Positions 24,968-38,701 are shown, numbered from the stretch's first letter. The stretch is DNA of 64,000 nt from Epiperipatus broadwayi (GCA_028023455.1 JAQFVV010006245.1:7271331-7335330), one strand, 5' to 3'. The notes: generated from the letters alone by a model not told the origin. A program made the numbers and translations.

Positions 24968-25284
24968 TGTAACCGGACCCCCATACAACCCTTTTATTAC
25001 GTCAGTTGTAACAATTTTCTGATGAGCATGCTGTAGGAAGGAACTATCAATTGACATTCCTAATGCAGATGTTAATGCCTCCTACAACAATATTTCCTGC
25101 TCATCAGAGGATGTAGTACCATAGAGACTGGAAACATCTAAACATTTCTATGTTTGGTTTCCCAAAAAGCGCCATTAGAGTTCCGTCTCACTACAACCTG
25201 ACTTGCCTAGGTCTAGTTATGTCAGACGTAGCTCAGAAAGCATGAGATTCTCATGAACAAGTGCTATAACTGATGAGTGATGCA
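24968..25284 (-). repeat. Probable LTR (317 bp) beside the gap
   Basis: On the minus strand the segment begins TGCATCACTC and ends GTCCGGTTACA, giving TG...CA ends, with AATAAAA about 25 bases before its end as a plausible polyadenylation signal. A primer-binding-site-like TGGCACC follows directly in the minisatellite. An imperfect inverted repeat (CTGATGAGCA near 25020 and its complement near 25100) lies inside. No second copy is visible because the rest would lie in or beyond the gap, so the LTR call rests on signals alone. Confidence 0.4.
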
Positions 25285-25483
25285 ATAAAACAAAACAGAA
25301 TTGGACAACTGGATAACCAATTTAATTTTTAGTAACAAAAAAAAATTTATTAAATAACAATTAATTTGCAATTTCTAACGAAGTTCATTTCTATCCACAT
25401 GATAACTCATCTTCATTTTACTTATGAAAGAGCTAGAAGCAGTTCTTTTTTTATCAATAGTTCATTTACAAGTTCATTTATGA
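25285..25483. other. Spacer between probable LTR and tandem arrays
   Basis: AT-rich; its right part (from ~25430) already contains degenerate versions of the 56-bp unit. Confidence 0.5.
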
Positions 25484-25930
25484 GAAGACGTTTGGAAACA
25501 GTCTAATTCAACAATAGTTCATTTTTGAATTCTTTTATGAGAAGAAGCTTGGAAATATTCTAATTCAACAATAGTTCATTTTGAATTCATTTATGAGAAG
25601 AAGCTTGGAAATATTCTAATTCAACAATAGTTCATTTTGAATTCATTTATGAGAAGAAGCTTGGGAATATTCTAATTCAACAATAGTTCATTTTGAATTC
25701 ATTTATGAGAAGAAGCTTGGGAATATTCTGATTCAACAATAGTTCATTTTGAATTCATTTATGAGAAGAAGCTTGGGAATATTCTAATTCAACAATAGTT
25801 CATTTTGAATTCATTTATGATAAGAACCTTAGAAGCAGTCAAGCATTTATGGTTTATACAATAATTCATTTTGAATTCATTTAAGAGAAGAAGCTTGGGA
25901 GCAGTCAAGCATTTATGATTTATACAGCAT
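25484..25930. repeat. 56-bp tandem repeat, about 8 copies
   Basis: The unit runs 'gagaagaagcttgg' through 'aacaatagttcatttt' to 'gaattcatttat' and repeats every 56-57 bp, with five nearly identical central copies and diverged edge copies. Frames through it (NHKCLTA.. KMNYC) are repeat translation. Confidence 0.9.
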
Positions 25931-25984
25931 TTCATTATTTTATGAATTATTATTGATTGGTAAACATTTAAACTCAGCAATTCT

Positions 25985-26165
25985 TGGTTTGTGGAGCATT
26001 TATCATTTGGTAATTGAAGCATTTATAATTTAGTCAAATATAAAAGTATATTCATATACATAAATTCTGTTTGGCTTGTGGAGCATTTATCATTTAGTAA
26101 TTGAAGCACTTCTAATTTAGTCAAATATAAAAGTATATTCATACACATAAGCTCTGTTACATTAC
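25985..26165. repeat. 87-bp tandem repeat, two copies
   Basis: 'tgtggagcatttatcattt' at 25990 recurs at 26077, followed in both by 'tagtcaaatataaaag' and 'tatattcata'. Parts of the unit ('gcatttat') recall the edge copies of the 56-bp array. Confidence 0.85.
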
Positions 26166-26227
26166 CCAGATAGAAGTAATATGCAATTAAAGCATTTCTA
26201 ATCCATATAGTAAATACATTCAAATAT

Positions 26228-26580
26228 TTTTATAAATAAATTTGCGTATAACTATTTCATAACTTCATTTTATAACGTATGATAAACATGTTCTAATATT
26301 TTACAAAATAAATTCTACGTAATTATTTCATAACTTCACTTTATAACGTATGATAAAGATGTTTTAATATTTTATAAAACAAATTCTATGTAATTATTTC
26401 ATAACTTCACTTTATAACGTATGATAAAGATGTCTTAATATTTTATTAAACAAAATGTATGCAACCGTTTCATAACTTCACTTCATAACATATGATAAAA
26501 ATGTTTTAATATTTTATAAAAATAATTTTTATGTAGATATTTCATGATGTCAATTTATAATTTATGATAAAGATGTCTAA
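26228..26580. repeat. 71-bp tandem repeat, about 5 copies
   Basis: 'atttcataacttca' recurs at about 26259, 26329, 26400, 26471 and, diverged, 26543, with 'tataacgtatgataaa' and 'atgttttaatatttta' in each unit. Divergence rises toward the right end. Confidence 0.9.
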
Positions 26581-28214
26581 ACATTCCTATAACATAATTA
26601 CCTTCCAGTTTTGCAGTCTAGTTTACTCAAAAGAAGGCGGGTTATTTCATCTATGGAAAGTCATGGCACAGCGTGGAGAGAGTGAAGCCGCTAATTTACC
26701 CCATTGTCATTATAATTCCTCTAGCAAAGCTTTCTTTTTCCATTTTCACGTTTTGTTAAAGCTATATTTTAATGTGTCAAAAGAATTAAGTAATACACTT
26801 TTTTTTTTAAAAAAAAATTTAATATGTTCTGCCTCTCTGTGTAAGACGAGAGAGAAAAAAAAAAAAAGTTCTTTTCTTCCGACGACGTGCCTAATTTGAA
26901 TACTGCCTCAGTTTAACCCAAGTATCTTTTTTTTTTCTTTTTAATGATTGGATAATTAATTTCTTTTTTTTTTATTGAGACAGATAAAAAAAAATAATAT
27001 GACATAACATTTTATTCAATTCCATCAGTCACAAAATTAAAAATATGATTTTTTTAAACAAATCACAGCTTTATTGCGTTCCCAATTAGATTGAATCACG
27101 CTAGACATTTTTGAATGGGGGGTGGGATCTTTTGAATATTTATATGAGGAACAGTATATCTGTTTCAATATATATATATATATATATATATATCATCCTA
27201 ATTTCATATCATAATAACTTGGTTAAAATTAATTTTGAGAATCTATTGATTGAAATTGTATTAAATAATATTACTACAGGACATTAATGGAACCCCTGAA
27301 GCGAGTTAATTGCAAAATCCAACCTGAGTTCAAATACTGAGCATAATGGAGTAATTAAGAGAGATGAAGATTGGATGAACTGGACTAAATTGTATCTATA
27401 ATTAATATTTAGATATTAAATTATCTTATTTTAAATAGATGCAAACATAGATTTAATTTTTATCACATTATTCATGGCATCTTATATGAAGACCCTAAAT
27501 CTGACTATAGTTAGATGTGTTCACCAACATTTCTTAAGGAAAAGTGAATCATTACAATATACTGTAATGAGTAAAATTGAGGTAAAGTATCCAATTTAAA
27601 AAATAAAAAATATATAAAAGTCTCGATCCAAAAAAAATCTCCAAAGGTTATACTTATGAGGAGAAGACAAATGGATGCTCTAATGTGGAAATGCATTTAC
27701 TAAAGTAACTTAAAATGCATATAAGTTTTATTCTTCCACATAGATAAAAGATAAAACTATTTTATACCTTAATAAAGATTAAATTTAAAATAAATAAATT
27801 CCTCAGGATTATTCAATAGTATATGCATTCTCTGTCTTATATTTTAATGAAAATATTTAAAAATATATTTTATTATAAAAATTAATTAAAAATAAATTAA
27901 TCTGTGTTTAATCTAAGGTTAGCAATTTCCAAATATAAAATTGAATAATAATTTATCTCAGGGTTACATAAAATAAAAAAATCATAAAATGTACTTTTTC
28001 ATATTAGGATATAATGATGTAAAAGGGATTTTATGTATATCTTCCTATCCAATATCTTTGTGTGTCAGATAACATCAAATAAAATAATAATGATGTTTTT
28101 AATACAAAGTGATTTATGTATAATCTAATCTCTTAAATAAGATCTTTATTTTGTAAATATGCATTGATGATAATTCTTTAATAACGACCAAAGAGAAGTA
28201 TTAAAAAAATAACA
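26581..28214. other. AT-rich intergenic DNA with (TA)n at 27167-27192
   Basis: The 111-residue frame starting at 26564 ends in Lys/Ser-rich low-complexity sequence and shows no domain. Nothing else recognised. Confidence 0.5.
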
Positions 28215-28315
28215 ATTACTTTATTATACAATCTGTAAAGCGCATGTGCATTAGCCTGATCGCTAATTTACAATCACAATTTATCAACTTAGCGCTATAT
28301 AAATAAATACTTTAT
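28215..28315 (-). repeat. Fragment related to the hairpin element at 46500-46930
   Basis: On the minus strand 'tttatatagcgcta', then 'gatcaggct', then 'gcacatgcgcttt' appear in the same order as 'tttatatagcgctat', 'gatcagcct', 'gcatgcactttt' at 46490-46560. It is a single arm, without the mirror image. Confidence 0.5.
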
Positions 28316-31300
28316 TTTATACAATATAAAGTATATTATAAAAATGAATAATAACAATGTTTACTAAAAAAATTTGCCTGCTAGGAATTATCAGTTACAT
28401 TTTATTTTTTATTACTGTTATTTTAAAAAAAGAAATCATTGTATAAAAATTAATTACAATATTTACAGCTTATTATTTTTTTTTTTAGGATTAACTTACG
28501 AACAGAAAAATAAAAAAATAAATAAATACAATATTTTCACTTTATTCATGTCGGCGGCGTGCAATCATATTGTGACCATTAACACACACTTTTCGGGAGA
28601 ACAGGATCCCATACCTTTGGAAATAGTCCACTGCATCACATTCTGTGACAGAAAGTTCCAAATATTTATCACTATGAAAATTTACCAAAAAAAAAAAAAA
28701 CTGTTAACAGAAAGAAACATTCTGAATTGAATCAAAGCACACAATGTTAAAAACGTCTCAACACTTCACTTTCCACGTTATAGTATAAGTAAAAAACAAA
28801 AAAATTGAAATAAAGCTTCTTAATGACATTTATCAAAATTTATTCCTTTTTTTAATTTAACAATCGATTTATTAATTTTGTTTTAATTTAATAACTAAGA
28901 CATGGTCCTTGAAACTTGTACATTTATCTAAAATATGGGGTGCCATCTTAGTTTACTTGAAAATTCAGAAGTACATTTCTGAATTTATTTTCAGGTTTAA
29001 TCATTATGAGTATGACTTCACTAACAAAAATATAATTAGATCATTTGGATGCCTTATTGTATATAATATAACGTTTTAAAATTCATACTAATATATAAGA
29101 GCCATGCATAAAATATTCCTCTCAAATTTACACATTTAAATAAAGATGGTTAAGACCATTTAACTTTGACATTGAAACTTAAGAATGCATAAAACATATA
29201 ATAATAATCTAGCAAAGTTTTATATAAGTTTGAAAAATTATTTTCATTTATACAGCCTAAACCTAATGTTAACAAAACTTAAACCTATTCAATATCATTA
29301 ATAATAACATTAAATAAAAATATTACCTGACATTCATATAATAATATCAGAAGAACTGTTATATATTTTTATTACATTAACAATAACAATATTAAATAAA
29401 TAGGAAAAAAGCAATATAGCAAAGTTCACTAAATAATCCAATGGTTTATATTCATATTCCAATGGTTATAACAATTTAAAATTTATTCCAATGAAATATT
29501 AATATGTGATAATATTCTTGGGAATTCACAAACACATTTAACTAACAGCATTCAAAATGATATAAAGTATAATTAATTTCCCTTTTTAATGCAATCATTC
29601 TGAGAACACAATATAAAAATTAATAAATTTCATTTGACACACTTGTTAATCCAAGGTAAGTTATAATTAATACATTAATTCATTTTAACATTTGTTTCTA
29701 AATTCAACATTCAATATTTGCATTAATAATTCATTAGTAACATTTAAAGATTTAACATTCATAATCCATTATTTATTTCATCAAGCAGTGAAACAAATCA
29801 TAGTTTATTATAGGGAGCAATTTAATCAATTTAAAAAGGTATTTTATTTTTATCCAAAAGATTAGCATTCAGTACTTTTTCATTTAAAGTATATCATTAA
29901 TCCATTCATTTATAGATCTTTAATCTGTGTTGCTAAATGGTTCATGATCAAGCAAATAGTTTATTATCCATAAACAAAGTGATTTTTATTAATTTTAAAT
30001 TAAAATTCAATATTATCCAAGCAACGAAGTTTATGGCAGCATATTTGAGTTGAAAAATTATTATTTAAAGTTTTCTTTATATAATTAAAAATGAGCTAAA
30101 TTCACAACATTGACATGTAATATTCACATTTTTGAAGTGAAAAAATAATTTTCCAATATTTTGAGAATAAGTATCAGCAACTTAATTGAAATTGATAAAC
30201 ATAATTTTCCAAATATATCAGCTATTTACTATTACTTTCAATTGAAAAAATCCAGCAATTTAATTTTAAGTTAGATATCATTCCATGAGACAGTTTATCA
30301 ATTTTCCATTAGCAGTTGATTGTAATAAATGAGATTTCTTAAAATACTAATTAATGGCAGTTTCTGGTTTATTTGTTGTTGTTTATCCAATTCCTTGTAT
30401 GATGAGAAGTCATTTTGCCCAGCAATGACAGAATACATAGATTGGATTAGCTTATCCAATTACATTGTTGAAGGCAAACAAAATGTCTTTTTAAAAGTTT
30501 TTAAACTTTCTGAGATTTTAATAGCCGTCAAATTTTTTTGAAGATTGTCTAATTTTTTTTAAATTCAGATTTATACTTGTCGATCAGTTGATGTATGGAT
30601 TACAACATATTTCTCATTATACATTGGGGTTTTCTTATTGTTTCTGAAAAATGTGGAAGGATTATCAAAGTTATTTAAAATGCAGACTGTAGATACTACA
30701 ATTTTTGAATCAATGAGGTAAATTTTTATAAATACCATTCAAAAATGAAAAGACAGAAAATAATAATTTCAAGTTTTTCAATTGCTTCATTTTTACTTCT
30801 GAGTTTAAAGCAATATTACAGTCATTTATTTAAAATAAATAATTTATAAACATATAAAGTTCTCAGATATTTATTTCAATTTAATTTAAATTGACCTTTT
30901 AATAAATATTATTAAATAAATATTCTAGCAAACTAAAACAATTTTTGCTAAATCTGAAATACATAAACTTTTACACATGGACTCATACACATTAAGATGT
31001 AAGAACTGTTTGTTTTATTCTTTAAGTTAAAGCATAATTTTAAATATAATTACTTTTATTTAAAATACTTTATGTTATTTTATTCTATATTTCTTTATCA
31101 AATTATTTGTTTTATATGTGTGAGCACCTTTGTTTATCCAATTGGATAGTTTTATTCCTTAAATAAAATAATGACAAAATATAATCTACGTATTTTTATG
31201 CAAGCATTGATTAGAAAAATCTGCTTAGGAAATCATTTTTAAATGCTTTATAAAATTATATTTTCATTTAAACATTAATATGAAAGATTTTTGTTCTTGA

Positions 31301-31794
31301 TATTGATTATATTATATGCTAATCAACTAATAACAGCTATGAATATATTTCTTAATTATAAAAATAAAGCCAATAAAATTTTTACAATTTTTTAAATATA
31401 CAGTTGCAATGATAACTATAGGTTTCAGTATATGCACACATTCTGTAATTTATTATATTATTAATATTATTAAAACATTCAATATTTTAACTTATATTAT
31501 TTCAGTTTTCAATGTTTTTATTTCTTATAATATTCTTTCTAAATTTAAAATAATTATTAAATCTTAAATGATAAAATATCTTATTATAGCTTTTTTTTAA
31601 AAAAGTATTTTCTTATAGATATCTCTACAGTAAGTTTTAGGAAAATTTTTATTAAATTAATTTGATAGAAAGTTCAATACTATTTTTATTGTAAATATAG
31701 ATATATTTGTAATTATTATCACCAAAAATACAGGTTTAACAAATATCTAAATTTTATTATTTTTTAATTGTTTTTTCTTCTCTCTCATAATATA
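28316..31794. other. AT-rich intergenic DNA, no gene seen
   Basis: The 118-residue frame starting at 28374 includes a patch of normal complexity (28550-28670, with 'tcggcggcgtgc') but carries no recognisable domain and is Lys/Asn/Ile-dominated elsewhere. The rest is low complexity. Confidence 0.5.
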
Positions 31795-32640
31795 TCAAGT
31801 TTAATATTCCAATAGTGGTCTATTAAGTAAATAAATACTCTCAATCCAAAGTACTAAGATAAAACTTTTTTAGGAAAAAAAATGAACAGTTTTTTTCTCT
31901 TTACCTCAATTTATATATAAAGGCTAATCTTAATCACTTTGGGAAGAAAGCATGAAGATTTTAAATCTCATATTACTTTATTAAAGTTATATTTTAAACT
32001 GCTTTATATTAATTTAATTTATATTCACAAGATTTTCTAACAGTTTGTCCATACCAAATCAAATAACAAAATATATAAATATAAACTTCCCAGCAGTTAG
32101 TGTTATATAATACATAGAGATTAATAGTCCAACATCAGGCTATTAAATAAATAAAATACACTGAATTAAAAAAAAGGTTTTATCTTGTGCTTTGAATTAA
32201 AGATATTTCATTTATTTAACAGACTAGTGATAGAGTATTAATCTCAAGGTATTATATAATATTAACTTCTAAGAAGTTCATATTTACATATTTCATTATT
32301 TGATTTGGTATTGTCAAGTTATAAATTGAAAAATTTCACAAATATTAATTAAAATAATATAAAGCAATTTGAAATATAGCTTTAATAAAGTAGTATGATT
32401 GATTTAAAATCTTCATGATTTCTCTCCTAAGTGCTTAAGATTAACCTCTCTATATAAATTGAGGTAAAGAGAAGAGACAGTCTGATATTTTCTCTAAAAA
32501 TTTTTATCTTGTGCTAAGGATTGATAATATTTCATTTATTTAGTTGACCACTATTGGAGTATTAATCTCAATGTAGTATATAATATCTGCTATGAAGTTT
32601 ATATTTATATATTGTTACTTTTCCTTCCAGTTTTCTAACA
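31795..32640. repeat. ~325-bp repeat family arranged as an inverted partial dimer
   Basis: 31795-32180 and the reverse complement of 32185-32640 match over most of their length ('cctcaatttatata', 'catgaagattttaaatc', 'taccaaatcaaataa'). Within each arm the segment 'gattaata.tccaa' through 'ttaaataaataaa' appears twice, ~322-325 bp apart, so each arm holds ~1.3 head-to-tail units. No ribozyme core was convincing. Confidence 0.7.
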
Positions 32641-33718
32641 CCTCTACCCTACCTTCTCTTTTTACCCTCTATGATACTAGCTCAACAATAAACAATCAAG
32701 TATAACAACAATAAAATATAAGATTCTTTATGGGCTTGCAACTTGCAATACATCAAAACATAAGATAGACTTTAGAGATGATTACAACATAGAGGTTTTA
32801 ACATTGAGAATTATATAAAATACACTCCACAATGGCAATGCTATTGTGAAAATTCTCCTGCTATTATTCTATTATAATCATTAGAAAAATCCCCACAACA
32901 AATAATTACTAACATAATATTTCATTTAAATAATGATCTAATTACTCTTCTAAAATTTCGAAATCTCAAAATAATAACATTAACAAAAATTACATTAAAT
33001 TAAAAGAATTAATGCTATCCTATGGTTATCTCAGGGATCATAATCATTCTATTCTAAAATATAATATAACAGTTAGCTTGATAATTAAATAATTGAATCA
33101 CAAGAGGGATTTTACTAATATCCAATCATTTTAATAAAATCACACTTACTATTAGAAACCGTGATTAATTTCCTATTTGAAAATTAATCTAACTATAATA
33201 ATAAGACATGACAATTAACAATCACTATTTACTCATTATCTTCACTTAATTAATTTAATTTACCTTTCTAAGATTTATTCTCATACTTATACTAATAATA
33301 ATCACTGTAGAATACTCATTTTTATTATAATCAAAAGCTTTATTATATAATTATTATTATCTACAAAATCTAACTCAATTAAATACATTTCTTAATAACT
33401 TAGCATTAACCTATTGTAATTAGGTTCTTCAGAATTACAAACCTTGAAATATATTTTGTCAGTAATTTGTACTCTGAAATAATATAATACTTCTAAATTT
33501 ATGATATAAAATACATTTCAAAATTAGATTACCAAATCAGAATGTGACTCTTAAAACATACTGTTAATTTCTATTATAGGCTCTCCATTTTGTAATACTG
33601 TACTTAATAATACTTTTCACATAGCTCTTCAAGATTCTTTTATATCTAGTAAAATAGAAAGTACTACAAACTCCCTTTAATATAATGATAATTTAAAAGC
33701 CATTGGTAATTAAGGTGT
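32641..33718. other. AT-rich intergenic DNA, nothing recognised
   Basis: Dominated by short AT blocks; no frames of note. Confidence 0.5.
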
Positions 33719-34013
33719 CACTTATAAATTCTTAAATATAATTCTTCACATAAATCATGCAATCAATATATGCTACATATAATTCTATATGGATAATGCA
33801 TTTTATTGATATGACTTTGTAATGGAAATGACTCTCAAATGCAATGAAATTACTACTACAAAATATACACCTATAAATTCTTAAATATAACTCTTCAGAT
33901 AAATCATGTAATCAAGATATGCTATGTATAATTCTATGTGGATAATGCACTTTATTGATATGACCTTGTGGAAATGATTCTCAAATGCAATGGAATTACT
34001 ACTACAAAATTTA
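33719..34013 (+). repeat. ~148-bp tandem duplication
   Basis: 'tataaattcttaaatata' at 33722 and 33871 begins two adjacent copies that both continue through 'taattctat.tggataatgca' and 'gaattactactacaaaat' with scattered substitutions. It is a simple two-copy duplication. Confidence 0.85.
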
Positions 34014-37000
34014 AATCAAAATATTCATTTACTTATAACAATTAATAATGAACAACAAACAACTACACATATTAGGTTAAATAATTCGCTAACAAAATAA
34101 TCATTGAATTATTAATAAATTTACAATGACATTATGGACATTCATCACAGATATCCATAATAATTATTATATACCTTTAACCCTTCCCTTGTTCAGTATC
34201 TGATTCTTTTAAAATAATAAGTTTATTTTTCTTAACATCATGTATGCTTTCATACTAATATTATTTAGTTTTACAATGCATGAGTTATCAGGTGGTTATC
34301 TTCTTAATCATCTTTCCCTATTTACCTGATATTTTGTAAATCCCAATATTTTAATGAAATTGTAATATTTATATTATATTCCATGTTCAAAATTGGTATT
34401 GCACTAGAATCTTATCAACAAAATTGTTGCTGTTGTGATAATGTTACAAAAAAAAAATAAAAGTTTCATAAGGTATTCAAAATGAATAGTGAAATTAAGA
34501 ACTCTTTTTTATATAATGTAATTCATTTTATACATTCATTCTCTATTTCTCACTTATTTATTTCTGTTTATCTTTGATTTCAGGTATCATCATTCATATA
34601 ATAATTTATTCAAATTTTATTCAAATATTAAATATTTGTTCTGTATATGGACTTACTACTTTTAGTATAATATGTCAAAACTTAGAAAGACAAACAATAA
34701 AAATTATAAAATATTCAGTCAACTTTCAATGCTTACTCTATTTTGATTTACCAAAAAATTTCATAAATAAGAAATTGATTTTATTTGAAAATACTATATC
34801 ATAATAGGGGATAGAGGCTTTCTTATTTATGAGGTGTCATATTTTGGCAGGTAATCATTTTTCTAATGATCTTACCCCAATTTTACTCTGACTTATTCAG
34901 CAAAAACTTATGGTATGTACTATACTCATATTTTGCAGAAAATCCTCCCATCTTTTTCTAATCAACTATATGGATATCACAATGATTAATTCCATTCACC
35001 TATACAATCAGTTCTTCAGGATGATATTTTATATCCTACCCTGAAATTTCAACTTATCTTTCTCTATTGTGTATTCAGCATCTCTTATTATACTACTTCT
35101 GAATCAGTAATATAATATAATCTCCCCATTAAATATTTTCCATCCACATTTGAGATCATGTTACAAAACAAATAGTCTACCATTATTATTACCAATATGA
35201 TACTTTTTTTTCTTTATACAAATGAGATCAGGATTAATATTCTTTTTTTTACATTAACATTCACTCTTTTCGTACTCTCATAAATAACATTACGTTTTAT
35301 AATATGTTTATTTTATTGTTGTAGAATCCTATAAAATTTTATTTATCACCACTAGTTCATTCCCTTTTGGCAAATATACTTTATTATAATACATTTGAAT
35401 TACCTCTACAATACACTTTACCGCACTCAATTTTTTAAAAAAAATATATACCCACTAAAATATAAAGTTGAAATATTAAACTCCACACACTCTTTCATGT
35501 TATAACTCATGTATACTCTTTATATTTTAAGCATACTTTTTTAAACAAGAATTAATAATAATAATGTTAATACCTTTTAATCTTATATACCACCTTGTAT
35601 ATAAAATTATTTCAGTTATTATTAACTAGAATATCTAACATTTATATTTCGTATCAAACAAAAATAATAATAATAAATTACAAATTAAAATCATTTTTTT
35701 CTTCATTTTTTTAAACCCATTACAAATTTCTAGTTTAATATTACTATGGTCACCCAGTAGATGTTCACCATTTCTCATAAGTTTGAGTCCTTCTATTTTC
35801 TTTTTGCTAGAATTATGTGTATATTTAACAAAACATTAGATAAACAAGCACAACACTGACTGAGCAATAGTTCTGAATTGGATGCATCCTTTCTCCTTGA
35901 CTAGTTTGAAATTACATGTGCATAATCATACTCTTGAAAATTATACTAATGAAAGAGTTTAATAAATCTTCTTAATAAATCTCTATATTATTTTATTTAC
36001 CACATTGCAAAACTTTAAAATATATTTAACTAATTCATTAATAAATTTACTTCCTCATTTGTTCCCTTTTCCTGTTACTTATTAAGTTTGTAAGATTTAA
36101 ATACATATGAATAATTCATAAGTAATATTCATTAAGGCTGTGTGTATGTAATCAATGTGCGCTTAAATAAATTTATAATGAATAATTCATTTAACTTTCT
36201 GTAATATAGTGTCATTTTCATGACTGTCATCTACTATTTAAAAGTTAAAAATACTTTCTCAATTATCCTTCCCATTTTACTGTTTCTTTCATACAATAAT
36301 ATACTAAGATTTCATTTTCTGTTTAAATATGAGAAATATTAATTTTTCTTTCATCATTTTTTTTTTCATAATAAAATATAGGTTAAACATTTTCTTATTC
36401 AAAATATTTTTCTCAAGCTATTTATCACATGTAAATTTTTCAATTCCAACAGAATATTAAATTTTGTTAGACTCTCAACTAAGTCATTATTTTTAACATC
36501 CAATACAATATTGTTGCACATTTTAAACTTTTATTTCTAGTGATTTTAGACTTAATTCTCATTTTAATCTATGACTAATTAAACATACTTAATTTGACAA
36601 ATAAACAAATACTTCTTATGTGACTGCAGGTATATATTTTTTTTGAAGAAATGTAATTGTCATTTTTTTTTCATGGTTACCTCAAATAAGAATAGCAACT
36701 TTGATTTTTCTTTTAAACTGTTTAGATTTAATCTTAGGTATAAGTGGATGATCAAGATTTGCAACTAGGTCCTAATAAAGAAACTGGTTTGAACTCACTC
36801 CATGATTCCAACAATTGCTATAAAATATATTATATCCTTAGAAAGCTTTTTAAATATTAGTTTACTATTTTTAACTTTAAATATTTTTAAAACTTTTAAA
36901 ATTTTTACCAAGAAAAGAAATTGAAACTATCTGCTTTATATTTTTTTACAGTTCCAATCATCTGCTTCTATTGTTTTTTTAAAAAACCCAGGATAAAGTG

Positions 37001-38028
37001 ATGACAGAAAACTACTTACTTAAATCTTATTGGTCAATATCCCAAATTGACTATTGTAACTTTTAAATTAAATATTTTTCTGTTATTATTTAAAATACTT
37101 AAAATCAATAAATATTTTACAAATGAAATTAATTTAAATCATTTCTTTAAGACTAAAGTTTTAATACTAATTATATATTAATTAATTGAATTTAAATATA
37201 AAATTTATAATAAATATTTATGTTTAAAATATATTACTATTATAATAATTTTAAAATAAATTATCTTGTAATTTATAATTGTTCTTTCTTTTATTTACTA
37301 CCATTCTATATATTTAGCTTTTAAAGAAACATCACAATAAAATAAATTAAAGTTAAATTTATAAGTAATGATGTTTATTTGGATAAACAACTATTGTCTT
37401 GAAATTATAAAGTGGATTATAATATAAATGATTATTAATAATGATGATTATTAAATCTCTACAGACTTTTAGCTTTAATCTTTATGTATTAAGTCATCTA
37501 TTCCTGTTATACCAAACTTTATAGCATTATTATTTCAATTTAAAATTTAAAATTTTGGAGCTATAATATACTTTGATATGCTATTCCTACCATGGATAAC
37601 CAATAAAAAGGTTACAATAAATATACACATATATTTACTCTTTTTTATATTCACATAGCGGAACACAAAAAATAAAGCTATAAAAATTATTAATCAATAT
37701 TTAGTTTGGATATAATTTGCTTAATGTGTAAAAAAATTTAAAATTTTTATGCATTATATTTAATAAAAAATATTTTCATTAAATATATGTCTTGTAATTG
37801 TTGTAATTTAACTCATTTTTATTAAATGCTTTTATTGAAGTTAGAAATCAGTTTGTTTGTTTATTAACCTTTGATCTTTTTCAAGTTAGAAATAAATTTT
37901 AAAAATAAGGTTTACTATATTTAAATTCAATACAATTGATTGAAAATTGATATACAACTAAGGTATACCTGCTTAATCTATTTGAAATACATATCTTGTG
38001 TATGTCAACTAATTTAATAGATAACTAA
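34014..38028. other. AT-rich intergenic DNA, no gene seen
   Basis: The frame at 34574-34804 is an Ile-rich low-complexity translation. The region 34850-35450 is slightly less AT-biased, but translating its minus strand gave no recognisable domain. Confidence 0.5.
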
Positions 38029-38185
38029 ACATCACATGATTACTATTTCTTATGCTAGCACACAACTGTTATTAAAATAGGCAAAACTCTCCATAGAGTA
38101 GTGCCACTCAGTGCCAACCAGAGTAATCAATGGATGCCAGAAGGCTTGTACATAAAATCTCCATCTAGTGCCTACTCATCCAATA

Positions 38186-38226
38186 TCACCAGACTAGTTT
38201 CTAGCTTATGGCCTTCATCAAAGAGC
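38186..38226 (-). ncRNA. Hammerhead-like ribozyme motif, locus 2 unit 1 (near-intact core)
   Basis: Minus strand: TTGATGA (first core base C to T), stem II GGC-CATAA-GCT, GAAAC, TAGTC, then TGG. A small indel sits in stem I. GAAAC, stem III (AC/GT) and the GTC cleavage triplet are intact. Confidence 0.5.
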
Positions 38227-38638
38227 TTTGTATCTGAGACCACTGCACCTAGATCTCCAGATCTAATGCAACCCTCCAGCAGTCATCTTTTATATCTATG
38301 TAACTACAAAACTATGACAATTAAATTAAAAACACAATAATATTTTCAATCAAAGATCAATAGCTTATATAGTCATATGGGTCTGAACCCAGTTCAGTAC
38401 CCATACATTTTGATGTCTTTGGTTCTTTAACAACTATAGCCACCACTATCCTATTAGGAAGGATTGGTGTTAAACCACTAAACATCACATGATCACTATT
38501 TCTTATGCTAGCACATAACTGTTATTAAAAACAGGAAAAACTCTCCATACAGTAGTGCCACAGTGCCAACCAGAATAATCAATGGATATCAGAAGGCTTG
38601 TGCATAAAATCCCTATCTAGTGCCTACTCAGCCAATAT

Positions 38639-38680
38639 CTCCAGACTACTTTCTGGCTTTGGCCTTTGTCAGTGAGGAGC
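38639..38680 (-). ncRNA. Hammerhead-like ribozyme motif, locus 2 unit 2 (core mutated)
   Basis: Minus strand: TCCTCA, CTGACAA, stem II GGC-CAAA-GCC, GAAAG, TAGTC, TGGAGA. Core position 8 is A, stem III has one mismatch, and stem I has one mismatch. Confidence 0.45.
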
Positions 38681-38701
38681 TTTGGATCTGAGAGCACTAC
38701 A

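Larger units (their letters stand above)
38029..38700 (+). repeat. 450-bp repeat family, locus 2: one and a half units
   Basis: 'aacatcacatgat' opens units at 38029 and 38480 (451 bp apart), with the same landmarks as 11627-12356. The second unit stops at ~38700 ('gagagcactacacc') where the orientation flips. The 79-residue frame at 38101 is repeat translation and matches an equally spurious frame in the inverted half. Confidence 0.85.

Noticed and set aside
25015-25110. CTGATGAGCA words facing each other, as possible hammerheads
   Set aside because: No stem II hairpin followed by GAAAC. They pair with each other as an ordinary inverted repeat.
25789-26223. Cys-containing repeat protein (NHKCLTA... 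KMNYC)
   Set aside because: Translation of the 56- and 87-bp tandem arrays.
32540-32580. Possible shrunken hammerhead in the 325-bp family (CTAAATAAATGAAAT)
   Set aside because: Stem II is absent and the core lacks G5 and G8 in all copies; chance resemblance in AT-rich DNA is likely.
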